A stretch of 64,000 nt of DNA from Canna indica (taxonomy: Eukaryota > Streptophyta > Magnoliopsida > Zingiberales > Cannaceae). This document shows, piece after piece, positions 1 through 11,860 of this stretch. The position numbers were made by a program, and so were the translations under genes. The notes beneath the pieces are model-generated. The model did not search any database and was not told the DNA's origin. It saw only the letters and a list, made by a program, of their open reading frames with translations. How positions within the stretch are numbered: the first letter of the stretch is position 1; the number at the start of each line of letters is the position of its first letter. The stretch spans positions 8,773,501 to 8,837,500 of the forward strand of contig CP136896.1 of NCBI GenBank assembly GCA_034359265.1. Reading direction: 5' to 3'.

Positions 1-79
1 TATAATTAAATCTGATACATAATATATTTTCATGTCTTCTGGTATGATTTGAGATCATAATAAATATTAATTTTTCTAG

Positions 80-1743
80 GGCAAACCCTTCTGAATTCGT
101 TATCCCATTAGCCAAGTATGCGAAAGCAGTTCTTCACACGAGATTATTTATGGGCATGCGTTTCCGGATGCTCTTCGAAACGCCCGAATCAAGTGTTCGA
201 CGGTATATCCAGTCCATCAGCTCACTCCATACAAGATATATAGCTTAATTTGAGTGTGATTATTTGATTCTTGTTTACTAGCTAATTAATTGATTAAGTT
301 GTTGTCAATCTTCCTTAATTACTTCATTATTTAATAATTAGTTCGATTCGTGTTAAATTAATGTTTAATTAATTTCTTGTATATATTAATGAAATTATTT
401 ACAGATATATGGGAAAGGTAGTTGGGATTGGTGATCTTGACCCTGTTCAATGGCCCAATTCACATTGGCGATCAGTGAAGGTATACATTTCTTCAGCATG
501 CAGTTCTATATTTAATTATATATGTGTAATGTTTAATTAATTTATAAAAAGCATAGGAGAAAAATTTCATGTTCAATGTTGGAATTAATTGGGCACCCTA
601 CATTAGGTTTAGGATTTAGGGTTTAAGGATATATTATGTAAATGTATATTAATTATTTTAAGAAGGAAAACTTTGTTATATTTAATGCGAGAAAAAAATT
701 AATGATGGTGTGCAGTAGATAATTATAATTAATTAAGCATGCATTTAATTATTTACTACTGTACTAATGCAGGTAAGCTGGGATGAACCCACAGTTGGAG
801 AGAGGCAATTTAGGGTGTCACCCTGGGAGATTGACCCTCTCACAACCTTTCCAATGTACCCTTCTCCTTTTCCTTTGGCCATTTATAAGCATCCATGGCC
901 TCCTGGTTTAATCCCCTCTCACCATGGTGAAGAACAAAAATATATCATATAATTCTTTTATTTAAAAATGACCAATATTTTTTATTATACAATATTATAA
1001 TGCACAGTCTACAATTGGTAGGTCAAAGGGATGATGAGAGTATGAATTTGACTTCCCAAGTGATGATGTGCCTTCAAAATGGTGGAAATCTAGGGTTAGG
1101 GTTTCAATCACAGAATAATGTCCATGGAAGCAGCAGTACTTTTCTGATGCAGCAAAGATTTGATAATATACAATCCGACATGAGCCACACTACTGACACT
1201 GCAAATAAAGAGTTGCCACCTCAATTAATGCAGCAGCAAACTGAGAACACATGTTTCAGGTCAACATTCCTGCAAAATGATCAAATTATTCTGCAACCTC
1301 CACAGAACTTCCTTGAGATCGTTCAAGTGAACCAAGTGCCCGTCGCAATGCCATCGACGACGCTTTTCCCGTCGCAGGTCACCATTGCTGATGCCACCTT
1401 CTCTTGTAACGTGTCATGTGTTGACTTCAGCACCATTCCTCCAGTACCTGCACTTGATAGGGTGTGCTATCAGTTGCCTCCGTCGCCGGCGGCGGCTGGT
1501 CCTTCGCTGCCACCTTCTCCGCCGGAGACACCACTTCAAGAGAGCTGCTCTATCGTGCAAAGCTCAAATAATAACTACTCTTCTCCATTGACGACTTCTT
1601 CTTTCCCAGTTGAGCTTGGATTGCTGCATCCTTCCTTTCACCCTTCGTTGGAGTCTCTTCCTTCTCTTGAGGTCTGCGTTAATCATCATGATTCTGTTGG
1701 GCGTGAATTCGTCGCCAAAAATAACGAAAGATTCTTCTTTTAG
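80..1743 (+). CDS. ARF: Auxin response factor, class A, 3' part of gene (partial)
   Basis: Nuclear transcription factor that binds auxin response elements. The window has only the end of the gene; the B3 DNA-binding domain lies upstream. Exons I read: 80-202, 405-480, 773-926 and 1022-1743, all with GT/AG borders and matching phases. The first three encode the auxin-response (ancillary dimerisation) domain: motifs [45 protein letters not shown] and [13 protein letters not shown] are those of the activator clade (ARF5/6/7/8/19 type). Exon 4 encodes a Gln/Ser/Pro-rich middle region (MQQ runs), as in activating ARFs. The frame then stops at 1743 with no PB1 (Aux/IAA-binding) domain, although class-A ARFs normally end with one. 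The exon-4 acceptor (1020-1021) was chosen because it keeps phase with the donor after 926; the AG at 1006-1007 would not. Family call is firm; the true 3' end is uncertain. Confidence 0.9.
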
Positions 1744-1865
1744 AGCATCAAAGTAATGGTGGGCTTGTATCAGATGGAGTGTGCTTAGCACACCATGATT
1801 GGGCATAAATGAAATTAAGAGGATAGTATGTATTTGCTAGCAAATGTTTATGTTATATGAGTAAT
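1744..1865 (+). other. Probable 3' UTR / flank of the ARF gene
   Basis: Short AT-rich stretch between the ARF stop codon and the first transposable element. I see no PB1-coding exon here. No clear polyadenylation signal was chosen. Confidence 0.4.
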
Positions 1866-3174
1866 GGGAGAAGGTACTAATTTACCCCTAACATTTACTA
1901 GAAAGAACTTATTTACGAATAAAACTTGTATGAGCGGCCTGCTCATACGAGTTTATATGAGCCGGCCGCTCATCTTCCGCCACCTCATCCATTACGCATC
2001 TTGATGCAATCAAAAAAGTTGAGGTGGATTTCAGGATCTGAGAGATTGGATTTCGGGTACAAGTTTAATTCCAAATGCACTTTTTTGATTGCATCAAGAT
2101 GCGTAATGGATGAGGTGGCGGAAGATGAGCGGCCTGCTCATATAAACTCGTATGAGCAAACCGCTCATACAAGTTTTATTCCTTATTTACCGTCCAAGTT
2201 CTTTTTGGCCCAAAATTACTCAGAAGGTTTTAAAAATTATTGCTATATACTGGCCCGTTTTTGGAACCGCGTCAAGAACTCGTTAGCGGAACTGTCGTGT
2301 CATGTGACGTGTATGATCAGTAATACGTCATCAAAGAAAACATACTTTTTTGCCCCACGTTTGTACGGAAGCTCTATATATTTTATCCCTCTAGTTTTTT
2401 TAGCAAAAATGCTCTTAGAGTAACGAAAAATGGTGCAAAATTATCCTATTTTTGAATTCTCGTCAATGCTGTTAATGATGCTGCCATGGCATCTAAAATA
2501 TCGAACTTTGACTAAAATACCCTCCACATCAACGTGGGACCCACATTCTACTAACTCACATTTTCTTCTCCAACATCTAAAAATGGGAAAAAGGATAGTT
2601 TCTAGGAAGAAGATATCTAAAATGATCAATTCTAGGATCGAAGAAAATATATGGGAAAAATGATCAATTCTAGTACCTTTTTTTCCGAGCGATTCTTTTC
2701 CCATTTTCTTCCTAGAATCCATCTTTTTTTTATTTTTAGCTATTGGGGAAGAAAAAGTGAGTTAGTGGGATATGGGTCCCACATTGATGTGAGGATATTT
2801 TAGTCAAAATTCAACACATCAGATGCCATATCAACGTCGTTCACGAGACATGGACGACAGTACAAAAATAGGATAATTTTGAACCACTTTTCGTTACTCT
2901 AGGAGCATTTTTGCTACGAAAAAACTTGAGTGGCAAAAATAGAGCCCCCACACAAATCTGAGGGGCAAAATAATACATTTTCTCTTATGACGTGTTACTA
3001 ATCATACATGCCACATGACATGTCAACTTTGTTAATGAGTTCTTGACGTCATTCCGAAAACGGGGTAGTATAGCAATGATTTTTAAAACCTTCTGCATAA
3101 TTTTGAGCCAAAAAACCTAGAGGGAAAATAAGCTTTTTCTAGTAAATATTAGGGACAAATTAGTACCTTCTCCC
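1866..3174. mobile_element. Foldback / Mutator-like non-autonomous element
   Basis: The two ends are a long inverted repeat: GGGAGAAGGTACTAATTT at the left matches the reverse complement of the right end, and similarity continues inward for several hundred bases (for example the segments around 2230-2560 and 2760-3110). No coding region of its own is visible. The flanks TATGAGTAAT and TATGCATAAT agree at 8 of 10 positions, which may be a decayed target-site duplication of Mutator size. A younger MITE sits in its left arm. Confidence 0.7.
1917..2181. mobile_element. 265-bp foldback MITE with 9-bp TSD
   Basis: Starts GAATAAAACTTGTATGAGCGG and ends with its exact reverse complement. The inverted repeat stays nearly perfect for about 100 bases per arm. 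It is flanked by identical 9-bp direct repeats CTTATTTAC (1908-1916 and 2182-2190). Long TIRs plus a 9-bp duplication are typical of Mutator-like elements. It interrupts the left arm of the larger foldback element. Confidence 0.88.
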
Positions 3175-3479
3175 TATGCATAATTATTAAATGGATTTCT
3201 CGTCTTCTGGCCATATAACTTAGTCATTAATCTCCAATTAATATAGGGCAATTTGTTAACAAAAGGCCTTTAATTTCCTCCCTTTAAATCAAAAGTAGTG
3301 ATACGTTTTGGAAGATTGATGGTATATATAACTAGTGTTCGATTGGCCTCCAACTTTACAAATTTCTCTCGTCTTCGATCTAAGTTTTGCATGCTGGTCT
3401 CTGGGTCGCTTTTGTACTATAACTATATATTCCGAGCAATCTTTTGAATTTTGTTGTAGCTTGAAAAAAAAAAGTTGAT
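3175..3479. other. Unassigned AT-rich sequence
   Basis: No gene or repeat boundary recognised between the foldback element and the LINE fragment. Confidence 0.5.
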
Positions 3480-4110
3480 GTTTAAGTCTTTAAGATCGAT
3501 GCATGTAGTTCGATTGATTAATTTTAATCTTCAAGAATACTTTAACTTCTGTCCCATAAGCTTTGAAAATGGTATCACCAAGATCTTCTCTATATATTAT
3601 TGGCTAACCGATTCATACATGTTATGTCGCAACTCATTAGTGATTCTCAAGATATATATATCTACTATTGGTCACAGCAGCCTAGATTGCTACCTTACGG
3701 CCTACAAAGCCCTTTGGGCTTGCAAATGACTCAAGAACATAGAATTCCTAGTTAAGATAGACTTTAAAAAAGTATTTGATTATATCAATTGGACATTCAT
3801 CAATGACATGTTATCAACGAGGGGTTTCTTGGTTGATGGATCACTTGGATTAACTGTCTTCTACTTTCCTCTCAATCGATCGTCACTGATCGTGAATGAA
3901 ACCTTAAGCAAGGGGATCATACATAATGAGGACTTTGCCAAGGAAACCCGTTGTCAATTAACCTCACTGCTAAAACATTATCGAAGCTGATCACCAAAGC
4001 CATTCAACATAATCTCATTGAAGGTGTGTTAGGACAAGTCTGTCAAGATGACATTACACACATTGTGTTTGTCGTTGACCTCGTCCTTTTCTCCGTTGAT
4101 AAGGAAGAGA
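3480..4110 (+). pseudogene. Decayed LINE reverse-transcriptase fragment
   Basis: Interrupted reading frames carry pieces of a plant L1-type reverse transcriptase. Around 3545-3620 there is a remnant of the RPISL motif region. At 3752-3830 a segment reads KIDFKKVFDYINW, matching the catalytic K(L/V)D(F/I)xKAFDxVNW block, and near 3935-3960 there is a QGNPL-like motif. Stops and frame changes occur throughout. It is a different, older copy from the LINE starting near 5.8 kb. Confidence 0.7.
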
Positions 4111-4317
4111 GCCATCAGAATCACTACTAAAAAATTGATCTTCTCTGACGACTTCCGCAGTCATGAAATCATCGCCAGAGACCAATTGCGACAACAACAT
4201 ATGCTCACAAAAGTCTATTGCAAACTCCACCACCGCAAAAGGTCCCGAAAATACGATCGACCCCGTGATAGAAGCACGATGTCGCATGCTCGATCACAAA
4301 ACAACAACGATGATCAC

Positions 4318-4620
4318 TAGGGATGTTCATTGGGTCGAGTCAGGTACAATTCGACCAAACACAATCATAATTGGGCCGGGTCTCGGGTTTTAGAATTTGA
4401 AACCCGATGACCAGATTATTTATATATTTTTAATTATTTCTAAAAATATTTATTTTTTAATTATTTTCCAAAAAAATAAAAAAAAAATATTTTTAAAAAC
4501 TCATTTTTACCTAAATAGGTAAACCAGACTACCCGACCTGAACTAGGTCAGGTTGGGTCGGACCTAGTTCGGGTCGGGTCGGGTCGAATTTGAGAACTGA
4601 AAAATTTTGAACACTTGGGA
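4318..4620. repeat. Possible hAT-type MITE remnant rich in GGGTC
   Basis: Opens TAGGGATGTTCATTGGGTCG and closes near TTTTGAACACTTGGGA, resembling the short TIRs of the hAT-type MITEs elsewhere in this window. The inside is A/T runs followed by GGTCGGGTCGGGTC repeats (about 4550-4590). No clean 8-bp TSD was found, so the class is tentative. Confidence 0.4.
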
Positions 4621-5767
4621 TGCAGTCTTTACCCATCAGATTACTTGGAATCGACGCTTGGGACTAGTCCGAACTCTTTGGTGCCCTTCATGCATGGCTT
4701 CTCAGGAGTTCAAAATGCAGTAACGACAAATCTCAATGTACTTGTCATCCCCACAACCCATCCACGATGACGTGTCATTAATGCAGAATGATTTAATTCC
4801 TTGTACGATCTTATTTTCGAGATCCCGCTTCTTTTACCTTGGCGGCTGCAAACCAACCAACTTTAATTCAAACAAACCGAAGGAGCAGTGGCGGGTTGGT
4901 AATTACTGATGGGGGGTCTTTCGGATCGAGTGGGTCAGCCCTACGCCATGGGCAAGCCCTTTTTTATGGCTAGGCCATGTTTCACCTGATTCAGCAAGTG
5001 GCCACTCCTGCAGCCTCAACGGGTAGTCGTAGCATATGGAGGAGAACTATGGTTGGATCCTTGGTGGGGGCTCAAAATATGCTGACTGGAGCGGCTACGT
5101 GGGGTCTACCCCTCTTAATACCCCTCGTTAGGGCGGAAACAATGGTCTGACCGTTGTATCAAGATCCCACCCCTCGCCCGCGCAGCGTCTTGGTGGAAAT
5201 CGGTGGTCAACTAGCAGCTCGATCAAACAACGACCAAGTAATCATCATGCCCCCGACTCATTCTATAATCTCAATTAATTCTCGACCAAGTGTTATGCTC
5301 CTGGATCTTCAATCTCGCCATGATTCTCGTACTGGTGTTATGCTTCTGAATCTTTAATCTCGCCATGACTGCCACACTACGGTGCCGTTTGGTGAAGCGA
5401 CGGTAGAGGGTCAACCGAGTGGAATCAGACGCGGTCCAAGTTTGGTCAAGATGCAGGATGGTGGATCTAGTGTGCTGAGTAGGGGAATGCTCCGGAAAGA
5501 AGTTTTGAACTACTCAGCCACAAAGTCGGCTACTAGGCCACCAGGCATGAATCGACGAGTACTATGCAAGTCACCTTGAATTTCCAACCTCGATATAGAA
5601 GAGATCAAGGATAGACTATGTGCTCTGGGTTTTGTTGATGTTGATGAAAATGCTTGCAGCATAATAAAAAATATGGAGGCCGACAGGGCATTGGAAAGAA
5701 AATGTTAGGCACAGGTTTAGGCACTATTTTGAGGGCGGGTTAGGGGGTCTTGTTTCATGTTGGTTAT
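4621..5767 (+). other. Unassigned; possibly 5' part (ORF1 region) of the next LINE
   Basis: Short open stretches only (for example 5154-5357 and 5382-5579), with no motif I recognise. Its position just before LINE endonuclease sequence makes a decayed ORF1 plausible, but nothing in the residues proves it. Confidence 0.3.
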
Positions 5768-6026
5768 CTAATTAATTTTAAATACTTCCTTTTGGAATGT
5801 AAGAGGCCCGTGTAGGTTCTCTAAGAATTCAATGTTGAAGCTTTTCATTAGCATATCGAAATCTAGCATCTTATGCATCCAAGAAACGAAGATTGAAGAC
5901 TTCAACAATACTTGGATGAAATTTTTTTCCGAAAATACCTGTTTTGATTTCTCTTTCAGAAATTCAATTGGAATGTTGGGGGGTCTATTGATAGCATGGA
6001 AATCGGATTTGTGGGAAGAGATACCC

Positions 6027-6069
6027 TCCACGGGTGGGGGGTGTGGGGGGGGGGGGGGGGGTGGGGGGC
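6027..6069. repeat. Poly-G tract inside LINE endonuclease
   Basis: About 40 bases almost entirely G on the + strand, with an uninterrupted run of roughly 19 G. It interrupts the LINE endonuclease frame. The length of such a run is also where sequencing errors are likely. Confidence 0.85.
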
Positions 6070-6956
6070 AAACTTCATATGTTGTACTCTTCTTCATAAG
6101 CCTTCAAATCAGACACTAAGGGTTTACAATTAATATTTATGAACCGTCGAGAATAGGAGAAAAAAATGAGTTCTTCCACGAACTTGAGCTGATTCTCCAA
6201 CCATCTGATATAGCTACCTTATTGGGAAGGGACTTCAATGTAACTAGGGGGAATCGAAAAGACTAAAATGTAGAGGAAATGAAAGAGAATCAAATAGATT
6301 CTCTGAGTTGTTAGCGGATTCAATTTCTTGCATGGACCTCGCGCTGACAGGGAGGCAATATACTTGGTGTAACAATGTACCATTTGTCCCTTGCTTTTGC
6401 AAAATTAGACAAAATCTTGATAAACCCAACACTATCTGAATGGTCACACTCCTGGTGTAGTAGGGTGGGAAACCCGAGACTGTCAGACCACTGTCCCCTG
6501 TCTTTATTTGGAGATTTGCCACTCAGGAGGTCGACTTTTCGATTTGAGCTCCACTAGCTTATGGAATCTAGCTATAGTGAGATAGTGAAGAAATGCTGGG
6601 AATCGACAACTACGAGGGTCGAATCAAATGTAACGAGATGGATCTTGAGATGTAGACTTTTGCGGCAGAAGTTGAGGGTGTGGAGTAAAAACATCCTGAA
6701 TGCAAAGAGGGAACACATTACAAGCTCAGAAAATGAACATGACAATGAACTTCGAAGAGGGTCTACCATCTTGGCAAGAGACATCAGAATAAAAGAGATT
6801 AGGAGGAAACTAGATAAAGTGCTATGAGGCGCAAAATGTGTCTATTGGAAACAATGAGCGAAAGTTAAATGGCTAAAAGACATGGACATAAATATGAAAT
6901 TCTTTCATAAAGTAGTGACCGGAAGGAAACAAAGGAACTGAATTGCATCGATCACG

Positions 6957-8302
6957 GTGGATGGTAGGATGGCCCAACAACCGAAAGACATTGAACATGC
7001 ATTCCTCGAGTTCTTTTGGCAATCTATCAGAACCCCAGTTGACCAAATGCTTCATCCGAATTGGACTGAGATATTTAGGGGGGAGAACATTGACCTCTCG
7101 GATATGACAAGAAGGTTTAAAAATCAAGAAATCTTGGAAGGTCTGAAGGGCCTGGGAAAAAACAAGGCCCTGGGACCTAATGGCCTTATTTCGAAATTCT
7201 TCATTGCTTTTTGGGATATCGTCGGTGAGAATGTAGGATTAGTGCTAGAGGACATCAAGGAGGGCAGAAGTGACATGAGCAGACTTAATAAATCTTTCAT
7301 CATCCCCATCCCTAAGGTTGAAGGGGCTAATAGGATCTTTGACTTCAGGCCTATAAGCCTCACATCAAGCATTATTTAGGCACGAGGATGACCAATAGAC
7401 TAAAACCTCACATGGAATTCCTGATTGGGAAAACACAAAGCGCATTCCTATCGATGACATCGACACTTGACAGTTTCATGGTGGCCTTCGAGCTCATTCA
7501 TTACTTCAAGAAGAATAATATGGATACTATCATGCTCAAACTGGACATATCAAAGGCTTTTGACTGTGTGAACTGGGAATTCTTGTTGGAGCTCCTTCAG
7601 GAACGTGGGTTTTCACAGGGTTGGATAAAGGGGATATCATTATTGCTCAGATCCCAAGAGTCTTTAGTACTATTAAATGGCGAACTTGGTAAATGAATTA
7701 TGCACAAGAAAAGACTGAGGTAAGGGGACCCTTTATCCCTCTATCTATTTCTTCTAGTGGCAGACGTCTTTGCGAGAATGATGAATTTAGCTGGACAGCC
7801 TGGACAGAATGATCTGATAAAGGGGGTCAGAATGAGTAGGGATCTTGAAGTATCGCACCTAGAATTTGCAGACGACTTTGTGGTGTTCACTAGAGGGGAT
7901 GGAAATTACCTCTTAAACCTGAAGCTGTTGTTATCTGGTTTTGAATTGATGTTAGAGTTGAAAGCAAACTTATCAAAGACAGAAACAATTCATGTGGCGA
8001 GATGTGAGGAAAGAAGTGCCGAAGCAGCGACCATCCTGAGCTGTAAATCAAGTGTTTTCCTATTAAAGTATCTAGGCCTCCCACTGAGAGACGGGCGGCT
8101 TCTCAGAGAGGACTGGAATTTTATCATCGAAAAGGTGGGCAAGAGGCTAAGTTCTTGGAAGGGAAGACTTCTATCGAGAGGAGGACGACTAGTTCTGATA
8201 AATAGCGTATTAAGCACAATTCTAGGCTACTGCTTATCAATCTTTAAAGCTCCGAAGTGGGTAATCCAGACAATTGACAAAAGACGAACACATTTCTTCT
8301 AG
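6957..8302 (+). pseudogene. LINE reverse-transcriptase domain (broken)
   Basis: Three consecutive open segments (6957-7376, 7388-7693, 7757-8299) in different frames cover the palm and fingers of an L1-type reverse transcriptase. Segment 1 ends in the RPISLTSSII block. Segment 2 holds KLDISKAFDCVNWEFL, which carries the first catalytic aspartate. Segment 3 holds LEFADDFVVF, with the two other catalytic aspartates, then KYLGLPL, the usual downstream motif. The catalytic residues are intact but the frame is not. Confidence 0.88.
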
Positions 8303-9388
8303 AAAGGAGGAGCTGATGATAAAAGGAGTGGGGGCTTGATATTTGGGATGACGTGACCTGTCCAGTGAAACATGGGGGATTGGGTATTCAAAACTTGGAA
8401 ATGCACAACCTAGCGTGTCTGGGTTGTTGGTGGTGGGAGCTAGCAAATGGCAAAAATCTTATCTGGGTGAACATTGTGAAATCTTATTTGGGTGGACATT
8501 GTGAAATCTATCTACTTCAGCAAAAGGAGATGGTATGACGAGATGAGTACAAGGAGGTGGTCTCACACTTGGAAATGTATCCTTAAGGCTAGAGAACCGT
8601 TCGGCATGGGGACCAAAAAGCAAATTGTTAATGGGAAGTCTATGAGCTTTTGGAAATAACGATAGTGTATAAACTCGAAGTTGGCTTATGAATTTTCGGA
8701 CCTGTTTAAGGCCCAAAGATATAAAAATGCAGTGGTCGATCAATGCTACGACCCGAGTTCGAGGTCCTGGAACTTCTACTGGGTATCGCAAGTGGATAGC
8801 GCAAACGTCAGAAGAATGTTGAACTTTATCGGAACTCGATCCTACTTTCTCTGAGGGACTAGACTTTAACTTTTGGAGGTGGAATTCAAACAGATTTTTT
8901 TCTACGGCATCCATGCACGATCGTTATATGGATTCTGGGGTCAAATGGGAAGCTGCAAGAAGTATTTGGAAGTGTAACATTCCGCTAAAATTCAAAATTC
9001 ATTCATGGATAGTTCAAAAGAAAAGACTACCTACAAAAAGAAGACTTATAAGCCATGGATCACAACTCACGGATAACAAATGCGTTCTTTGCAAAAGAGC
9101 GGTGGAGGACCTTGATTATCTACTATATCACTGTTTATTCACCCTGGATGGTTGAAAGTCATTGTTGGAAAAAATAGTGAATTAGATTCATTGGGTTGAG
9201 TTCTCGCTGGGGAAGCTCGGAGGTTCCTGGAGGAGGACGAGCAGACTAGGAGCCTATCCATGATTTAGTGCAGGAATGTTTGGTTCTCACGAAACTTGGC
9301 CATTTTCAAAGATAAAAAAAATGATTTAAATGATCTGGTAACTTTTTGCCTTATTATTTGGGGAAGGAAAATGATACCTTAAGGATAC

Positions 9389-9460
9389 CTCGAGGTTTAT
9401 GTTTATGTTTATGTTTGGGTTTATGTTTATGCTTATGCTTATGCTCACGTTTATGCCTAT
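9389..9460 (+). repeat. (TTTATG)n-like simple repeat
   Basis: Runs of TTTATG with GCTTATG variants directly after the LINE zinc-finger region; likely the tail of the LINE. Confidence 0.7.
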
Positions 9461-9470
9461 GTGACTTCTA

Positions 9471-9855
9471 GAACCATAGTTTTATCTTTTAGGTTAGCTC
9501 ATGTTTTTGGCCAATAAGAAATTAAATGAAGCGTGTGGCTCGAATGGGTCTCACATTAAACTTCAATAAAAAAGGAACAAACCACATTCAATTATACATG
9601 AATGTTGACTCCCATTATAAAAATAATCAATATTTGGAAACAAATATATAAACAACCTCAGTTCACGAATAGTCTTGTTTAATGTTCGTGAACTAACTCG
9701 CTTAAGTATTCATCAAAGGTTCATTTACGTATTCATTAGTGAGCTTGATTTCTTGGGTATATGCTTATAATTAACTAATCTCAACCTATCGTTTATAAGT
9801 TTGATGAACACTCGTCTAAAGCTCGTTTACATAATCATTAATGAGATTTTCACTT
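9471..9855. other. AT-rich sequence, nothing recognised
   Basis: Lies between the LINE tail and the gypsy pol fragment. No motif or boundary recognised. Confidence 0.5.
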
Positions 9856-10141
9856 GCAGAATGACGGACAGTCGGAGAGAACCATTCAGACCATCGAGGA
9901 TATATTGCAGACCTATGCGTTAGATCTAGAGGATGGTTAGGAGAGGCACCTACCTTTAATGGAATTTACCTACAATAATAGCTACCAAAGCAGTATTGGA
10001 ATGACCTCGTTTGAGACCCTAAATGGGTGGAGGTGTAGGTCACCAGTAGGGTGGTTTCAAGCTGGAGAGGCACAGTTGTTAGGACCAGACTTGGTAAAGT
10101 GTGTCATTGAGAAAGTCAATTTGATCAAAGAAAGGTTGTTG
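9856..10141 (+). pseudogene. Ty3/gypsy integrase fragment, 5' side of the CACTA-1 insertion
   Basis: Encodes the end of a chromovirus-like integrase core: NDGQSERTIQT, LPLMEFTYNNSYQSSIG, then RCRSPVGWFQ and GPDLVKCVIEKVNLIKERLL. One in-frame stop (after LDLEDG) marks it as decayed. Reading stops exactly where CACTA-1 begins and resumes at 28906, so the two pieces were one gene. The TTG at 10139-10141 is the CACTA-1 target duplication. Confidence 0.88.
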
Positions 10142-10607
10142 CACTACTAGAATTGTCGTCATCACCGACGGCTCAAGCCGTGGATGAACCGTCGGTGACA
10201 ACAATCACGGACGACACTAGCCGTGGTAAAATATCATCACTGATGTGCGCGTCTCAGATAAATTATGACAATCTCTCACAGTCGTCATAATTAATCATCA
10301 GCGATAGCCGCGGGCGCTGTCGCTGATTTAAACACATCAGTGAATGTTGTAGGCGGTTGTCACTGATACAAACACATCAGCCACGTACGACTTCAGGCCG
10401 TTAGTGATACTATTAGCAACCGTGATATTTAGTGCTGCCCAGGCCATCAGCCATTTACGATAAGCTTTCAGCCACGGCTTAGTGACGGTCGACCGTGGGT
10501 AAGCCGTGGCTGAAGGTATATCATGTAACTGAAAAAAATAAATTTTTTGCAAATTCCTATATACAATGATATTTATAGATTACGATTTATTTTCAATCAC
10601 AGATTAC
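10142..10607. repeat. CACTA-1 subterminal repeat region (left)
   Basis: Multiple short copies, both orientations, of motifs like CACCGACGGCT, ATCAGCCACG and AGCCGTGGCTGA. These are candidate transposase-binding sites. They differ from the CAGCAACGGC motif of CACTA-2. Confidence 0.75.
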
Positions 10608-11549
10608 TGAAGTCGAAATGGCAACACTAGAGGGGGGGGGGGGTGAATAGTGTTTTAACTAAATCAATTAACCTAAATTTTGATTTTAATCGTTTAGGCA
10701 AGTTGCAATTGTGCGATTAAATGCGGAAGCAAGATCAAACAATTAAGCACAAACAAATATAACAATGCTAACACAGTAATTTATAGTGGTTCGGCCCCAA
10801 TGCCTACTCCACTACCTAAGCACCCCGCTTAGGATTTCCAAACTAGTTTAACTAGATTAATGAGATTCCTTACAACGAGGACTTTGCACCGAAAAGTCTT
10901 CGCTCTCCAACCGAAGACACTTCTACACCCAGAAGTATCCCGCCTTCCTACCGAGAGCACTTTCCCACCTCAACCTAAGGACAACTCAACTTAATCCTAG
11001 TAAAACTACGTTTACACAAGTGGCTTTACACCTTCACAACAAGGTAACCACTTCCACACAAGAAGACCTAACACCCGATCTTTGTACAAACCCAAATCAA
11101 ACAAAAACGAGTTCAAATAAGAGTTAAAATTATAATGAAAAAGAGCTTAGAATAAAACCAAGAATAAATACTCTTTCCCAAGCCTTTTGAACCTCCAACT
11201 CGCTGAGTCGTAGAGCTCGAATCAATTTCCGAGTTGAGACAGAGCATGCGCTTGAAGAAGATGTCCGCGGAAAGAAGCCGAGCGCAAGCAGTTGATCGTT
11301 TGGAGGGCTTAGATCTCTTTTTGATACTCAATTAAATCTGTAAAAAGTGAGAGAGATAAGTTAAATCAAATAGATGAGGTATATTTATACCCTCTCGAAG
11401 AAACGACAGCTCAACGGATAGAAAACTATCTGTTGCAGTCGCTCGGTCGATTGGTCGATCGACCGCTCACAGCGACCGCTGCATCTTCTCTCTGTGCGAT
11501 CGACCGACGGGTCGACCGCCCAGACACAAGTCTTGCGATCCACCATTCA
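10608..11549 (-). repeat. Sirevirus 3' LTR, distal part (before CACTA-2)
   Basis: Aligns along its length with 23990-24941. It includes the GGTTCGGCCCCAATGCCTAC and CACCCCGCTTAGGATTTCC segments shared by all four LTR copies in this window, and ends in a field of GGTCGATCGACC palindromes. Confidence 0.88.
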
Positions 11550-11565
11550 CACTACTAGAAACATG

Positions 11566-11860
11566 ATCTTCAGCAACGGCTATCAGCAACGGCCGCTCAA
11601 GCCGTTGCTATTTGCAACGGCATTCTTATGGCCGCCCGAGCCGTTGCAGATATCTGTATCTGCAACGGCGTTCTAACGGAAAACCGTGTCGTTGCGGATT
11701 ATTTTAATTATCAGCAACGACTTTTTGACGGAAAGGCGAGCCGTTGCTGATTTTTTAATCTTCAGCAACGGCTTGCTAACGGATAAGTGAGCCGTTGCTG
11801 ATGATAACTTATCAACAACGGCTTTCTAACGGGCGAGTGAGCCGTTGCTGATAAGTTTAT
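11566..11860. repeat. CACTA-2 left subterminal repeats and TATA box
   Basis: Dense inverted and direct copies of CAGCAACGGC / GCCGTTGCTGA, the kind of sites bound by CACTA transposases. A TATA-like TTTATATAGG near 11856 ends the array and probably marks the transposase promoter; it is followed by a GC-rich CCGCCGCTGC leader. Confidence 0.7.

Larger units (their letters stand above)
5768..9470 (+). mobile_element. Degenerate L1-type LINE retrotransposon
   Basis: The domains of a plant LINE ORF2 appear in order, in shifting frames. Endonuclease: about 5775-6240, with WNVRG and CIQETKIEDF. Reverse transcriptase: 6957-8302, with a KALGPNG box, LNKSFIIPIPK, DFRPISL, KLDISKAFDCVNW and the catalytic FADD box. 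Zinc-finger RVT domain: about 8860-9155, with KCNIPLKFKIHSWI and a CVLCK...CLF cysteine pattern. At least four frame breaks or stops separate these, so it is inactive. A (TTTATG)-like repeat at 9389-9460 probably is the 3' tail. Confidence 0.88.

Noticed and set aside
1684..1740. SVGREF near the end of the ARF frame resembles the SVGRS motif that opens a PB1 domain
   Set aside because: Only five residues agree and the rest of PB1 is absent before the stop at 1743.
9540..9855. Possible 5' LTR of the gypsy element
   Set aside because: No similarity to the putative 3' LTR at 29957 onwards, and gag and most of pol are missing before 9856.
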